64,000 bases of DNA. It comes from an uncultured Oxalobacteraceae bacterium (GTDB taxonomy: Bacteria; Pseudomonadota; Gammaproteobacteria; Burkholderiales; Burkholderiaceae). The DNA is taken from assembly GCA_946480015.1 (NCBI GenBank), contig CAMLIL010000011.1:20206-84205 (forward strand). The letters are read 5' to 3'. Numbering within the stretch: the first letter of the stretch is position 1; every line of letters begins with the position of its first letter. Of this stretch, positions 53,707 through 63,867 are shown piece by piece. A program made the position numbers and the translations under genes. Under the pieces are notes generated by a model. The model made no database searches, had not been told where the DNA came from, and saw nothing but the letters and a program-made list of their open reading frames with translations.

Positions 53707-54852
53707 ATGTCCTTACCTGAACCCGATCGCGACGCGCTGGCCGCGTCCCATGCCCTGCAGCAGCAGATTGCCGATGAAATCGCCCGCAACGACGGCGCGA
53801 TCACCTTTGCCCGCTTCATGGAACTGGCCTTGTATGCGCCGCGGCTGGGTTACTACAGCGGCGGCGCAGCCAAGCTGGGCCAGGCCGGCGATTTTACGAC
53901 CGCGCCCGAGTTGTCAAGCTTGTACGGCGCCGCGCTGGCGCAGACGGCAGCCGCTATTATCGCCCAAAGTGCGCCCAATCTCCTCGAATTCGGCGCCGGC
54001 ACGGGCAAACTGGCGCGCGACGTGCTCACCGAACTGGCCGCCCTGGGCGTGCGGGTGGACAGTTATTCCATCATTGAACTGTCGGGCGAACTGCGCGCGC
54101 GCCAGCAGGAAGCCCTGCGCGACTTTCCCCAGGTGCGCTGGCTGGACGATTTTCCCGCATCCTTCAGCGGGGTGGTCCTGGCCAATGAAGTGCTCGATGC
54201 CATGCCGGTCCACCTGGTGCGCAAGGACCAGCACTGGCAGGAACTGATGGTGACGGTCGAACAGGGCACGTTCGCCTTCACGCCGCGCCCGTTGAGCGAG
54301 GCGCTGGCCGCCCAGCTGGCGCGCCAGGTCAGCGATGCCGAACTGCTGCCGGACGGCTACGTCACCGAATTGCACCCGCTCGGCTGCGCCTTCATGGCCT
54401 CGCTGGCGCGCATGCTGCAGGCGGGCAAGGGCGCCGCCATCCTGGTCGACTATGGCTTTCCCGCCCACGAGTATTATCTCGAACAGCGCAACGCCGGCAC
54501 CGTGATGTGCCACTACCGCCACCATGCCCATCCGGAACCGTTTTACCTGCCGGGCTTGCAGGACATTACCGCCCACGTGGATTTCACCGCCATGGCGCTG
54601 GCGGCCCAGGATGCCGGGCTGGACGTGCTGGCCTATATGAACCAGGCGTCCTTCCTGATCGCGGCCGGGATTGGCGACTTGCTGCTGCGCTACGATCCGG
54701 CCGATCCCAAGCGCTATCTGCCGCAGGCGAACGCCGTGCAAAAATTGCTGTCGCCGGCGGAGATGGGCGAGCTGTTCAAGGTGCTGGTGGTCGGCCATGG
54801 CATCAGCCTGCCCGGGCCGCTGACGCACGCCGACCGCAGCCATCGCCTTTAG
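53707..54852 (+). CDS. SAM-dependent methyltransferase of the MidA/NDUFAF7 family
   Basis: A 381-residue protein. FARFMELALYAPRLGYYSGG and GDFTTAPELSSLYGAALAQT are the family signature; LLEFGAGTGKLARDVLTEL is the SAM motif; ILVDYGFPAHEYYLEQRN and MCHYRHHAHPEPFYLPGLQD follow. Relatives methylate Arg in complex I; in bacteria the target is not settled. The ATG at 53707 is used; the SDR gene is divergent, 38 bases away. Confidence 0.92.
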   Translation: MSLPEPDRDALAASHALQQQIADEIARNDGAITFARFMELALYAPRLGYYSGGAAKLGQAGDFTTAPELSSLYGAALAQTAAAIIAQSAPNLLEFGAGTGKLARDVLTELAALGVRVDSYSIIELSGELRARQQEALRDFPQVRWLDDFPASFSGVVLANEVLDAMPVHLVRKDQHWQELMVTVEQGTFAFTPRPLSEALAAQLARQVSDAELLPDGYVTELHPLGCAFMASLARMLQAGKGAAILVDYGFPAHEYYLEQRNAGTVMCHYRHHAHPEPFYLPGLQDITAHVDFTAMALAAQDAGLDVLAYMNQASFLIAAGIGDLLLRYDPADPKRYLPQANAVQKLLSPAEMGELFKVLVVGHGISLPGPLTHADRSHRL

Positions 54853-54946
54853 CGGGCTCTTGGCGCTGCGCCGTCCCACCGTGGCGCGGCCCGGATCGGC
54901 TATCATGAGAAACAGCTGACCTTTTCACTGCGACCCCGATCCATTC

Positions 54947-55912
54947 ATGGCCAAGATTCATACCCACTACGACAACCTGAAAGTGGCGCGCGGCGCACCG
55001 CAGGAAGTCATTCGTGCGGCCTACAAGGCACTTAGCCAGAAATATCATCCCGACAAGAACCCGGGTGATGAAAAGGCCGCGCGCATCATGGCCATCGTCA
55101 ACACCGCCTACGGCACCCTGTCGGACCCCATGCGCCGGCGCGAGCACGACGAATGGATTGCCGCCGAAGAATGGGAAATCGACTGGCTGGAAAGCACCCG
55201 CATCGAAGATGGCCGTTCGCCGGCCGACAAGGCGGCGGCCCAGTGGGACGAGCCGCACGTGCAGGCGCTGCCGCGGAAGCGCTGGCTGCGCGATCCGCGC
55301 TGGTGGGGCGGCATGGCGCTGTGCCTGGCGCTGGGCGGGGTGGCCGGTGCCTTGCTGATGGGACAAAGCCGGGTGTTCCCGCTGGCGGTGGCCGGCGCCA
55401 TGGTCAAGCCCGAGTCGCGCGCCAGCGCGCCGGAGCGCGACGAGCGGGCCGATCCGTGGGCGGTGTCGCGCGCCCAGAGCGCCGACAATGGCCAGGTGCC
55501 GGCGGACGTCAAGGCGCTCGGCATCACCCAGCTGGTGGTGCCGCCACGCGCCCCCGATTGCGACAGCGAACTGCATACCCTGGTCGCGCCCAACGGCGAG
55601 CCGTGGCCGTCCCAGTCCGGCTATGTCGAGGGCTACCCGGTCGGCAACCAGGGCAAGGAAATGGAATTGATGGTGGATAACTCGGCCAATGGCTCGCCGG
55701 TGCTGGTGAAGGTGTACGACATGGACCGGCGCTCGAACGTGCGCCACGTCTACGTGCTGGCGCACGACAGCATCACGGTGGACCAGCTGGCCGCCGGCAA
55801 GTACGAAGTGCGCTATCAGAACATCGAGGTGGGCGGCACCAAGGCCGACTGCCTGCTGCGCCACAAACGCGCCACCCTGGCCGCGGGCAGCGCCGCCACC
55901 ACGACCCCTTAG
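54947..55912 (+). CDS. membrane-anchored J-domain protein
   Basis: A 321-residue protein. The J domain is at residues 5-70 (THYDNLKVARGAPQEVIRAA, with KYHPDKNPGD holding the HPD motif). A membrane segment lies at about 122-142 (WWGGMALCLALGGVAGALLM). The C-terminal 180 residues are likely periplasmic (DSELHTLVAPNGEPWPSQSG, VLVKVYDMDRRSNVRHVYVL) and unrecognised. It could link DnaK to a membrane task. Its end overlaps the cheW stop by four bases on the opposite strand. Confidence 0.85.
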   Translation: MAKIHTHYDNLKVARGAPQEVIRAAYKALSQKYHPDKNPGDEKAARIMAIVNTAYGTLSDPMRRREHDEWIAAEEWEIDWLESTRIEDGRSPADKAAAQWDEPHVQALPRKRWLRDPRWWGGMALCLALGGVAGALLMGQSRVFPLAVAGAMVKPESRASAPERDERADPWAVSRAQSADNGQVPADVKALGITQLVVPPRAPDCDSELHTLVAPNGEPWPSQSGYVEGYPVGNQGKEMELMVDNSANGSPVLVKVYDMDRRSNVRHVYVLAHDSITVDQLAAGKYEVRYQNIEVGGTKADCLLRHKRATLAAGSAATTTP

Positions 55913-56412
55913 GTACTCAGGTTCTCGATCAGGCCCATTTCGCCCGACGACATCAGCTTGTCGATATCCATCAGAATCAGCATGCGCTCGTCGATGGTCC
56001 CCAGCCCGATCATGTAATCGGAATTGAAGGCCGTGCCCATTTCCGGCGCCGGCTTGATCTGGTCCGGCGACAAGGTCGTCACGTCGGACACGCTGTCGAC
56101 CACCATGCCCATGATGCGCCCGCCGATGTTCAGGATGATGACCACCGTGAACTGGTCGTACACCGGCGTGCCCAGGTTGAACTTGATGCGCATGTCGACC
56201 ACGGGAATGATGATGCCGCGCAAATTGATCACGCCCTTGATGAATTCGGGGGCGTTGGCAATGCGCGTGACCGCTTCATAGCCGCGGATTTCCTGCACCT
56301 TGAGGATATCGATGCCGTATTCTTCGGAACCGAGCGTGAAGGCGAGAAACTCGCGGCCGATCCCGTCCTTGGCGGCGGTGCTGGCGCTGGAGGTGGAGGA
56401 GGTTGCTATCAT
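55909..56412 (-). CDS. cheW: CheW-type chemotaxis coupling protein
   Basis: A 167-residue scaffold that joins chemoreceptors to CheA. FLAFTLGSEEYGIDILKVQE, NLRGIIIPVVDMRIKFNL, and DSVSDVTTLSPDQIKPAPEM are typical. The first 25 residues (SSTSSASTAAKDG) are low complexity. AAGGA lies upstream of ATG 56412. No other che genes are near, so it may serve an array encoded elsewhere. Confidence 0.92.
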   Translation of the reverse strand: MIATSSTSSASTAAKDGIGREFLAFTLGSEEYGIDILKVQEIRGYEAVTRIANAPEFIKGVINLRGIIIPVVDMRIKFNLGTPVYDQFTVVIILNIGGRIMGMVVDSVSDVTTLSPDQIKPAPEMGTAFNSDYMIGLGTIDERMLILMDIDKLMSSGEMGLIENLST

Positions 56413-56725
56413 AGCGTCGTGGTCCTTCTTATAAGCGGCCAGGGCGGCCTTGCGATGCAAGAGTAGCAGAGTCTCCATCCATTGACGAGGGGGACGAATC
56501 TTGCCGTAGGAAAAAAGCCGCACCGGGCTTGAATTCATGGCCAGCCTGGCAAGCTGGCGGCCGCCGCTGTCGCATCCACGCATCGAAACCCCGGCGTATC
56601 TGAGCGATCTGACAACGGCTCGTGCCCATATTTAACTTTTCCCCTCCGCTGCCGTAATATACTGACGCAATAATTGCGCACTGGAAAAAGCGTGCCCGCC
56701 TGCGCTGGTGACTGGAACCTCCCAA
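56413..56725. promoter_or_regulatory. divergent control region between cheW and the receiver-TPR gene
   Basis: About 310 bases without a convincing gene. CGCAAT-A-ATTGCG (56666-56678) is a perfect dyad 48 bases before the receiver-TPR start, next to TAATAT (56655-56660), which could be a -10. The stretch nearest cheW is G+C-rich and shows nothing I can name. Confidence 0.4.
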
Positions 56726-58354
56726 ATGAACCAACTTGACGGCCTTACCGCACTGATCATCGAGCCCCATGCCGGCATGCGGGCGAGCATACACAATATG
56801 CTCAACCTGTGCGGCTTGACCAAGATCGACCACGCCGGCAGTTCCAACAATGCGATCAAACACCTGGGCCTGAAGGCCTTCGACCTGATCCTGTGCGAAT
56901 ACGACCTCGACGGTGGGCAGGATGGCCAGCAGCTGCTGGAGGATTTGCGCCACCATAAGCTGATCAGCCTCTCGACCATGTTCTTCATGGTCACCGCCGA
57001 AGGCAATTACGGCAAGGTCGTCAGCGCCGCCGAACTGGCCCCGACCGACTACATCCTCAAGCCCTTCACCGCCGACCGCCTGCTTGAACGGATCGCGCGC
57101 GCGCTCGACAAGCGCAATGTGTTCATGCCGGTGTATCAATTCATGGAAGTGGGCAACCAGCGCGATGCCATCGAGGCCTGCATCGATGGGGTGCGCGCGC
57201 ACCCGCGCTATGCGATCGACTTCCTGCGCCTGCGCGCCGAGCTGCATATGTTCCTGGGCGAGCCGGCCGAGGCCGAACCGATCTACCAGCAATTGTACGA
57301 AGCCAAGGCGATCGCCTGGGCGCGCCTGGGTCTGGCCAAGACCCTGTTCATGCGCGAGCGCTATGCCGAAGCCCAGTCGATCCTGGAGCAACTGGTCGAT
57401 ACCAACAAAAAATTTGTCGACGCCTACGACTGGCTGGCCAAGACCCACGCGGCGGTGGGCGAGCTGGACAAATCACAGACGGTGCTGAGCAATGCCGTGG
57501 CGGTGTCGCCGCACGCGGTGCGGCGCCTGCGCAAGCTGGGCGAAACGGCGCTTGAAACGGGCGATACCGACACGGCTGAAAAAGTCCTCAAGCAAGTGGT
57601 GAGCAAGGCCAAGTATTCGGAATTCCGCGATCCGGAAGACCACGTCAAGCTGGTGCAAACCCTGGTCAAGAAAGGCGATCCGGTCCAGGCCGCCGCCGTG
57701 ATCCGCGACCTGGACAAGTCCATGGGCGGGCAAAAGAATACCGCCGCGTGCAGCGCGATTTCCTCGGCCCTGGTGCACGAGTACACCGGCAACGAGACCC
57801 GCCTGAACGAATCGCTGGAAGCGGCCTTGAACGCCTGCAAGGACGCGCTGGGCCTGTCGCCCGAGGTCAAGATGGAGCTGGCGCGCAATTGCCTGCAAAA
57901 TAATATGGAGGAGGGCGCCGCCGACGTCATGCGCGACGTGATGCGCAATGCCTCCAACAATGCCGCCATGGCCAAGGCCATGAGCGTGTTCGAAAAAGCC
58001 GGGCGGCAGGACCTGGGCACCGCGCTGGCCCAGGAAAGCCGCCAGGCCGTGGTCGACCTGGTCGCCTCCGGCGCCAGCAAGGCCAAGGAAGGCGATTTCC
58101 GCGGCGCCGTGTCCTTGATGGTCGAGGCGGTCAACAAGCTGCCGGACAACCCGCAAGTGGTGTTCAACGCGGCCGTCGCGGTGCTCAAGTGCCTGGAAAA
58201 CATGGGCTGGGAAGAAAGGCTGGGCCAGTACGCGCTGTCGCTGATCGACACCGTGCGCCGGCTCGACCCGGTCAATCCCAAGCTGCCCGCGCTGGCCGGC
58301 CTGCACCAGCAGATCCTGAAAAAATACGACAAGGTGCGCGCCAAGAAGGCGTGA
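56726..58354 (+). CDS. response-regulator receiver domain fused to TPR repeats
   Basis: A 542-residue protein. The receiver domain (1-125) has the phospho-acceptor Asp in LILCEYDLDGG, the Thr in FFMVTAEGN and Lys in YILKPFT. The rest is helical with TPR-like units (RLRAELHMFLGEPAEAEPIY, AWARLGLAKTLFMRERYAEA, DAYDWLAKTHAAVGELDKSQ). There is no output enzyme, so it should act by binding partners. ATG 56726 is preferred to GTG 56708. It lies upstream of an HDOD gene on the same strand. Confidence 0.88.
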   Translation: MNQLDGLTALIIEPHAGMRASIHNMLNLCGLTKIDHAGSSNNAIKHLGLKAFDLILCEYDLDGGQDGQQLLEDLRHHKLISLSTMFFMVTAEGNYGKVVSAAELAPTDYILKPFTADRLLERIARALDKRNVFMPVYQFMEVGNQRDAIEACIDGVRAHPRYAIDFLRLRAELHMFLGEPAEAEPIYQQLYEAKAIAWARLGLAKTLFMRERYAEAQSILEQLVDTNKKFVDAYDWLAKTHAAVGELDKSQTVLSNAVAVSPHAVRRLRKLGETALETGDTDTAEKVLKQVVSKAKYSEFRDPEDHVKLVQTLVKKGDPVQAAAVIRDLDKSMGGQKNTAACSAISSALVHEYTGNETRLNESLEAALNACKDALGLSPEVKMELARNCLQNNMEEGAADVMRDVMRNASNNAAMAKAMSVFEKAGRQDLGTALAQESRQAVVDLVASGASKAKEGDFRGAVSLMVEAVNKLPDNPQVVFNAAVAVLKCLENMGWEERLGQYALSLIDTVRRLDPVNPKLPALAGLHQQILKKYDKVRAKKA

Positions 58355-58414
58355 GGCCCTGGCGTTTTACCCTGAACCCGGTTTGTTACTTTTTCCATAG
58401 GCAGCGCTTCACCG

Positions 58415-59944
58415 ATGACACCCAACGGCAATGACACCCGCAAGGTGCGCGCCACGCTGCTCAACAAGGTGTGCGGCGACGAAGACATGTTCGCGCTCGG
58501 CACCTCGGTGGCGCGGGTGGTGCAGATGGCGTCGTCCGACGACCAGGGCACCCACGACCTGGCCTATTACGTGCTGTCGGACGTCGCCTTGACCCAGCGC
58601 ATTCTGCGCCTGTCCAATACCGCCCGCTACCGCACCGCCTCGGGCAGCACCGTCACCACCATTTCCCGGGCGATTTCCCTGCTCGGCTTCGACAACGTCA
58701 AGACCACCGCGCTGGCCATGCTGCTGGTCGATGCGCTGTCGAACAGCGCGCACGAGCAAAGCGTGCGCCTGGAACTGGAAACCTCGCTGTGCGCCAGCCT
58801 GGTCGGCCGCGAGATGGCGCGCTTTTCCTTCTACCAGGGCGCCGAGGAAGCCTCGATCGGCGCCTTGTTCAAGAATCTGGCGCCGCTGCTGGTGGCCTCT
58901 CACGAGCACGAGCGTTACCGCGAAATCAATGCGCTGACCGCCGGCGGCAAGCATACGCAGGGGCAAGCGTCGCAGATGATTCTCGGTTGTACCTACGACT
59001 CGCTGACGGAAGCGGTGATGGCCGAGTGGAAAATCCCCGACGTGATCGTGCGCACCCTGGCGCCCTTGCCGCCGGGACCGCAGAAAGTCGCGGCCAACCG
59101 CGGCGAGTGGATGCGTCAGGTCGCCGCCTTCGGACTGGAAGTGTCGCAGCTGCTGGGCCGCTCGGCCAATCCGGCCGCCAGCGCCGAGGCGCGCGCGCTG
59201 CTGACCCGCTACGGCGTGGCGCTGAACCTGGATGCCGAGAAAATGGAGGCCTTGTTTTCCACCGTCCAGGAAGAGATGAGCGGCCTGCTGCAAAGCATGA
59301 ATATGCAGCCCCAGCCGCGCGTGCTGCAAAGCGATCCGGAACCCAGCGGCTTGCCCAATGTGCTGCTGCTGGCCACCATGGATGCCGGCGAAGAGGACAG
59401 CGGCGGCGTGCATCCCAGCGGCAAGCCGCTCAATGCGCGCGAACTGCTGCTCAACGGCGTGCAGGATGTCACCCAGATGCGTGCCTCCGGCCAGGGCAAG
59501 GTCAATGAAGTCATCCTGGCGGTGCTGGAAACCTTGTACCTCAGCATGGGCTTTCGTTTCGCCACGGTGTGCCTGAAGGATGCGCGCAGCGGCCAGTTCC
59601 GCGCCCGCCTGGCTTTCGGCGAAGACCATGCGCGCCGCCAGGCCGGCTTCACGTTCCCGGTCGGCGCCAGCCGCGATATTTTTCATCTGGCCATGGAAAA
59701 CGATGCCGACCTGATGATCGCCGACGCGTCCAGCGCCAAGATCCGCGATCTGTTGCCGTCCTGGCACCGCGTCTTGCTGCCCGATGCCAAGAGTTTCATC
59801 ATCCTGCCGCTGGTGGTGGGCAAGGTGCAACTGGGCCTGTTTTATGCGGACCGCATCCACACCGCGCCGGAAGGCGTGCCGCCCGATGAAACCTCGCTGA
59901 TCAAGGCGCTCAAGGGCCAGGTGCTGGTGGCGCTCGCGCCGTAG
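58415..59944 (+). CDS. HDOD domain signalling protein with C-terminal GAF-like domain
   Basis: A 509-residue protein. HDOD spans about residues 10-230 (YVLSDVALTQRILRLSNTAR, TTISRAISLLGFDNVKTTAL). The catalytic HD residues of true HD-GYP enzymes are missing, as usual for HDOD. Residues about 345-500 resemble a GAF domain (VILAVLETLYLSMGFRFATV, SFIILPLVVGKVQLGLFYAD). It is 60 bases after the receiver-TPR gene and overlaps the end of the GGDEF-EAL gene by 35 bases on the other strand. Confidence 0.88.
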   Translation: MTPNGNDTRKVRATLLNKVCGDEDMFALGTSVARVVQMASSDDQGTHDLAYYVLSDVALTQRILRLSNTARYRTASGSTVTTISRAISLLGFDNVKTTALAMLLVDALSNSAHEQSVRLELETSLCASLVGREMARFSFYQGAEEASIGALFKNLAPLLVASHEHERYREINALTAGGKHTQGQASQMILGCTYDSLTEAVMAEWKIPDVIVRTLAPLPPGPQKVAANRGEWMRQVAAFGLEVSQLLGRSANPAASAEARALLTRYGVALNLDAEKMEALFSTVQEEMSGLLQSMNMQPQPRVLQSDPEPSGLPNVLLLATMDAGEEDSGGVHPSGKPLNARELLLNGVQDVTQMRASGQGKVNEVILAVLETLYLSMGFRFATVCLKDARSGQFRARLAFGEDHARRQAGFTFPVGASRDIFHLAMENDADLMIADASSAKIRDLLPSWHRVLLPDAKSFIILPLVVGKVQLGLFYADRIHTAPEGVPPDETSLIKALKGQVLVALAP

Positions 59945-62900
59945 ATCCCGGCGCCCGGGGGCCGCCCACGAATTCGTGGAAGTGCGCCGCCGTCATCGGT
60001 GGGCCGAACAGGAATCCCTGCGCTTCGTCGCAACGCTTTTGTTGCAGGAAGCGCCGCTGGGCCAGTGTTTCCACTCCTTCCGCAATGACCGGCATGCCCA
60101 GTGCATGGGCCAGGCTGATGGTGGCACTGACGATGGCCGCATCGTCGGGGTCGGACTCGATGTCGGTCACGATGCCGCGGTCGATCTTGATGCGGTCGAG
60201 GGCGAACAGTTTGAGGTAGCTGAGCGAGGAGCAGCCGGTGCCGAAATCGTCGATGGCCACCCGGATGCCGCGTTCGCGCAGCTGGCGCAGCAAAACGCGC
60301 GTGGTTTCCGGATCCTGCATCGCGGCCGACTCGGCAATTTCCACTTCCAGGCGGTTGGGCGCGACCTGGCTGGCCTGCAGCAGCGCGTCCAGGCGCGGCA
60401 GCAGTTCGCGGGCATGGCACTGGCGTGCCGACAGGTTGATCGCCAGGCGCAGGTCGTGCATGCCCTGGCGCTGCCATTGCGCCAGCAGTCCGATGGCTTC
60501 TTCCAGGATCCAGTCGCCCAGCGGCAGAATCAGGCCGGATTCCTCGGCCACGGGAATCAGGTGCGCCGGCATCACCAGGCCGACCTCGGGCTGGTGCCAG
60601 CGCAGCAGCGCTTCGGCGCCGATCACGCGCGCGCTGGCCAGGTTGACCTGCGGCTGCAGATACAGTTCGAATTCGCGCCGTCCGAGCGCCAGGCGCAGGC
60701 GTTGTTCCAGTGCGAGGCGTTCATCGATGGCGGCGTTCATGCCGGCCGAAAAGAAGCGGAAGTTGCCGCGCCCCGCGCTCTTGGCTTCGTACATGGCCAG
60801 GTCGGCGTGGCGCAGCAGCGTGCTGCCGCTGTCTGCGTCGGCCGGAAACATGGCGATGCCGACGCTGGCGCCGCTGTGCACGGTTTTGCCATTCAGTAAG
60901 TACGGCTTGGACAGCGCGTGCACCACGCGCAGCGCCACCGCACTGACCAGTTCGGGATTGAGCTTGCCCGACATGGCGACGATGAATTCGTCGCCGCCCA
61001 GGCGCCCGATGATGTCGACGTCGCGCAGCAGCTCGCGCAAGCGCTGCGCCACTTCAACGAGCAGCAGGTCGCCGGCCTGGTGGCCTTGCGAATCGTTGAT
61101 TTTCTTGAAGTGGTCCAGGTCCATGAACAGCAGGGCCACGCTGGTGCCGGCGCGCCTGGCCTGGGCCAGCAATTGCTCCAGGTGCTCGTTCAGCGCCAGC
61201 CGGTTTTCCAGCCCGGTCAGCGCGTCGCGGTGGGCCAGCTGGTAGATATGCGCCTGGGCGCGGCGCTGCTCGGTCAGGTCATGCATGATGCAGACGAAGA
61301 TCGGCGCGCCCGCCGGCCACACCGGGCTGACCGAAATGAGCAGAGGAAAGCGTTCGCCGGTGCTGGCCACGCCTTCGAGTTCGCGTTCGGCCAGGTCGGC
61401 CTCGGCCAGGCACGCCAGCGCCGCGCTTGCCCCGCCCGGCGGCAGCACCAGCAGCGTCCCCAGGCTCTGGCCGGGCAACTGGTCCACTTTGCAGCGAAAC
61501 AGCCGCGCGGCCGCGGGGTTGCCGGTCAGCAGGATGCCCTGCTGGTCGACGGTGACGATGGCGTCGCCCGCGTGGTCGAGGATGGCTTGCAGGCGCGATT
61601 CGCGCTCGCGCAGGCGCAGGGTCGCTTCGTCGACCTGGGCCTGGACCTTGGCGCGTTCGCCGCTGAGCACCAGCATCAGTGCGGCGATCAGCCCGGCCAG
61701 CAGCACGCCGCCCGACTGCACGCTCCAGCGTTGCCAGCTGCCCGCGCCGGCCAGGTAGGCCGGCGCCGGCGCCAGCCGCAGCAGGTAGTCGCGGCCGCCA
61801 AACGCGAGCAGGAAGCGGTGATCGGGCGGATGGTAGTTGACCCCGATGGTGTCGAGCATGCGCACCGGCGCCCGGCTTGAGCTGACATCGTCGAGTTCAA
61901 GCTGGAAGTCCGGAAAGCCGCTGGCCCGCATCGCCGATTCCACATAGGTATCGATGCGCAGGGCCAGGTCGAGCGCGCCCAGCGGCGGACCGGTGGCGCC
62001 GCCCACCATCTGCAGCAGATGGATGCCGAGCCGGCCGTAGCGCGGCAGCAGCACCGGCGCGCTGGCGGCCGGGGCACCGGTGCTCATGGCACGGCCCAGT
62101 GTGGCCGCGCGCAGCGGCTCGGACAGAAAATCGCCGCCCTCCAGCAGGCGTTCGGGATTGGGTTCGGCGTACAGGACGGGATAGTATTCGTTCCGCTCGG
62201 GCGCCGGCGAGGCCGTCCCGGCATCGGTGAAATCGACAATCCCGAAGGGCTCGCGGCGCTCCATGGCGCGCTCGCGTTCGAACGCGGCGCGCAGCGCGTG
62301 CGGCACGCGCGGCAGCCAGGCCATGGCCAGCAATTCCGGACGCTGGCGCAAGTAGGGGCGGGCGATGACGGCGAACTGGTGCGGCGATTCGACGCCGCCG
62401 TGAATCTCCAGCGCGCGCGCCACGCCGATCAGGTAGCGCTCGTGCTCGTGCATGGCGGCCTGCAGCAGTTGCCCCACCTCCTGCGCCTTGAGGCGGAAGG
62501 TTTGCAGGTGGCGGCTTTGCTCCCACTGCAGCGTCTCGTGGTGCAGCACCACGAACACGGCCCCGGCCATGGCCAGCGGCAGCGCCACCGATAGCCGGCG
62601 CGCACGCCACAGGTCGCGCGGCTGGCCGAACGCCACCCAGCACAGCGGCGCACCCAGCAGCACGGCGGTGGTGTCGGCGGCCCACCATGCCAGCCACAAA
62701 TGCGCAGCGTCGGGCGCGGCCGCGCCCAGATGGGCCAGCGCGCCCAGGCCGAGACTGGCCCGGATGCAGCCCAGGAGCGGCGTGAGCAGGACAAAGCGCA
62801 GCACGTCGCCCCCGGCCGCCAGCGCCAGATCGACGTGGCGGCGCAGCACGGCCGCGCCGAAGACGGCCTGCAGCAAGGCCGCGCCGCCCAGCAGCAGGGC

Positions 62901-63182
62901 GACCATGGTCGGCGCGGCGCTGCTGGCGGCCGTCAGCGGCAGTACCGCGGGCGACAGGCGCGGATCGAACAGCAGCAGGACCCCGGCGGCCAAGCCGGGC
63001 AGCAGGCGCCAGCCGAAGCTCGCCAGCATGGCCAGCGCCAGCGCGGCGGCCAGGTTGAGCGGCTGCTGCAGCGCCGAGTCGCGCGCCGCCACATAGCTGA
63101 GCCAGCCGCAGGCCAGGTAGGCCGCAGCGCCCCACACATTGGCCAGCGCCATGCGGCGCCAGCGGATCACGCGTGCCTCCAT
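59910..63182 (-). CDS. multidomain membrane sensor with CHASE, PAS, GGDEF and EAL domains
   Basis: A 1091-residue c-di-GMP signalling protein. The first 220 residues are a multi-pass MASE-type membrane sensor; a periplasmic CHASE-type domain (about 230-480; MAWLPRVPHALRAAFERERA) and one membrane segment lead to PAS (about 520-630), GGDEF (active-site GRLGGDEFIVAMSG) and EAL (GAEALLRWHQPE, KIDRGIVTDIE, AEGVETLAQRRFL). Both catalytic motifs are intact, so it may both make and break c-di-GMP. ATG 63182 has GGAGG five bases upstream. Confidence 0.93.
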   Translation of the reverse strand: MEARVIRWRRMALANVWGAAAYLACGWLSYVAARDSALQQPLNLAAALALAMLASFGWRLLPGLAAGVLLLFDPRLSPAVLPLTAASSAAPTMVALLLGGAALLQAVFGAAVLRRHVDLALAAGGDVLRFVLLTPLLGCIRASLGLGALAHLGAAAPDAAHLWLAWWAADTTAVLLGAPLCWVAFGQPRDLWRARRLSVALPLAMAGAVFVVLHHETLQWEQSRHLQTFRLKAQEVGQLLQAAMHEHERYLIGVARALEIHGGVESPHQFAVIARPYLRQRPELLAMAWLPRVPHALRAAFERERAMERREPFGIVDFTDAGTASPAPERNEYYPVLYAEPNPERLLEGGDFLSEPLRAATLGRAMSTGAPAASAPVLLPRYGRLGIHLLQMVGGATGPPLGALDLALRIDTYVESAMRASGFPDFQLELDDVSSSRAPVRMLDTIGVNYHPPDHRFLLAFGGRDYLLRLAPAPAYLAGAGSWQRWSVQSGGVLLAGLIAALMLVLSGERAKVQAQVDEATLRLRERESRLQAILDHAGDAIVTVDQQGILLTGNPAAARLFRCKVDQLPGQSLGTLLVLPPGGASAALACLAEADLAERELEGVASTGERFPLLISVSPVWPAGAPIFVCIMHDLTEQRRAQAHIYQLAHRDALTGLENRLALNEHLEQLLAQARRAGTSVALLFMDLDHFKKINDSQGHQAGDLLLVEVAQRLRELLRDVDIIGRLGGDEFIVAMSGKLNPELVSAVALRVVHALSKPYLLNGKTVHSGASVGIAMFPADADSGSTLLRHADLAMYEAKSAGRGNFRFFSAGMNAAIDERLALEQRLRLALGRREFELYLQPQVNLASARVIGAEALLRWHQPEVGLVMPAHLIPVAEESGLILPLGDWILEEAIGLLAQWQRQGMHDLRLAINLSARQCHARELLPRLDALLQASQVAPNRLEVEIAESAAMQDPETTRVLLRQLRERGIRVAIDDFGTGCSSLSYLKLFALDRIKIDRGIVTDIESDPDDAAIVSATISLAHALGMPVIAEGVETLAQRRFLQQKRCDEAQGFLFGPPMTAAHFHEFVGGPRAPGSTARAPPAPGP

Positions 63183-63379
63183 ACGCCTCCGGTGGATGGG
63201 ACTGGCGGGAGCTGAGCAGTGCCCCGACAATCATCGTTTGACCGGGGTCGGCGCGAACGGTTCCATAGCGCCGGCAGAAAGTCGCTTGCCGCCCTTGCGC
63301 ATCTGCGCAGGCTGCGGTTACAATCACGCCCCGAAGCAAGACGTCACACGGCAAGCGCAATCGGATCGCGCAAACCGAG

Positions 63380-63408
63380 TTGACAGAGTTGTTGACTTGC
63401 TTCATACT
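63380..63408 (+). promoter_or_regulatory. sigma-70 promoter of the tRNA-tuf cluster
   Basis: TTGACA (63380-63385), 17 bases, CATACT (63403-63408). Transcription would start about 15 bases before the first tRNA. The -35 is perfect and the G+C-rich stretch after the -10 is typical of growth-rate-controlled stable RNA promoters. Confidence 0.7.
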
Positions 63409-63422
63409 CTGCGGTTCCTCGC

Positions 63423-63507
<85 letters not shown>

Positions 63508-63549
63508 AGATGTTGTAGGAAGAATGCAGTTGGTGAATGAAGTTACCTC

Positions 63550-63623
63550 GCGGGTGTAGCTCAATGGTAGAGCAGAAGCCTTCCAAGCTTACGACGAGGG
63601 TTCGATTCCCTTCACCCGCTCCA
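63550..63623 (+). tRNA. tRNA-Gly (TCC)
   Basis: 74 bases with encoded CCA. GCGGGTG pairs with CACCCGC; the anticodon TCC is at 63582-63584; GGTTCGATTCC forms the T arm. Confidence 0.96.
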
Positions 63624-63680
63624 GGTCTTCCGTGCAATTCGAGTCGAAGCAAACGCGCAGGTGGTACAGCGCGAAATTTA

Positions 63681-63755
<75 letters not shown>

Positions 63756-63867
63756 GAATTCTCGGTGCCGGGTGTCCGGCATCGGCAGCAGCAGAAGCAG
63801 CAGTTCCAATACAGCAAAGACAGTCAGGCTGGTGCCTGGGCATTCTCAAAAACGTTAGGAGTCTAAA

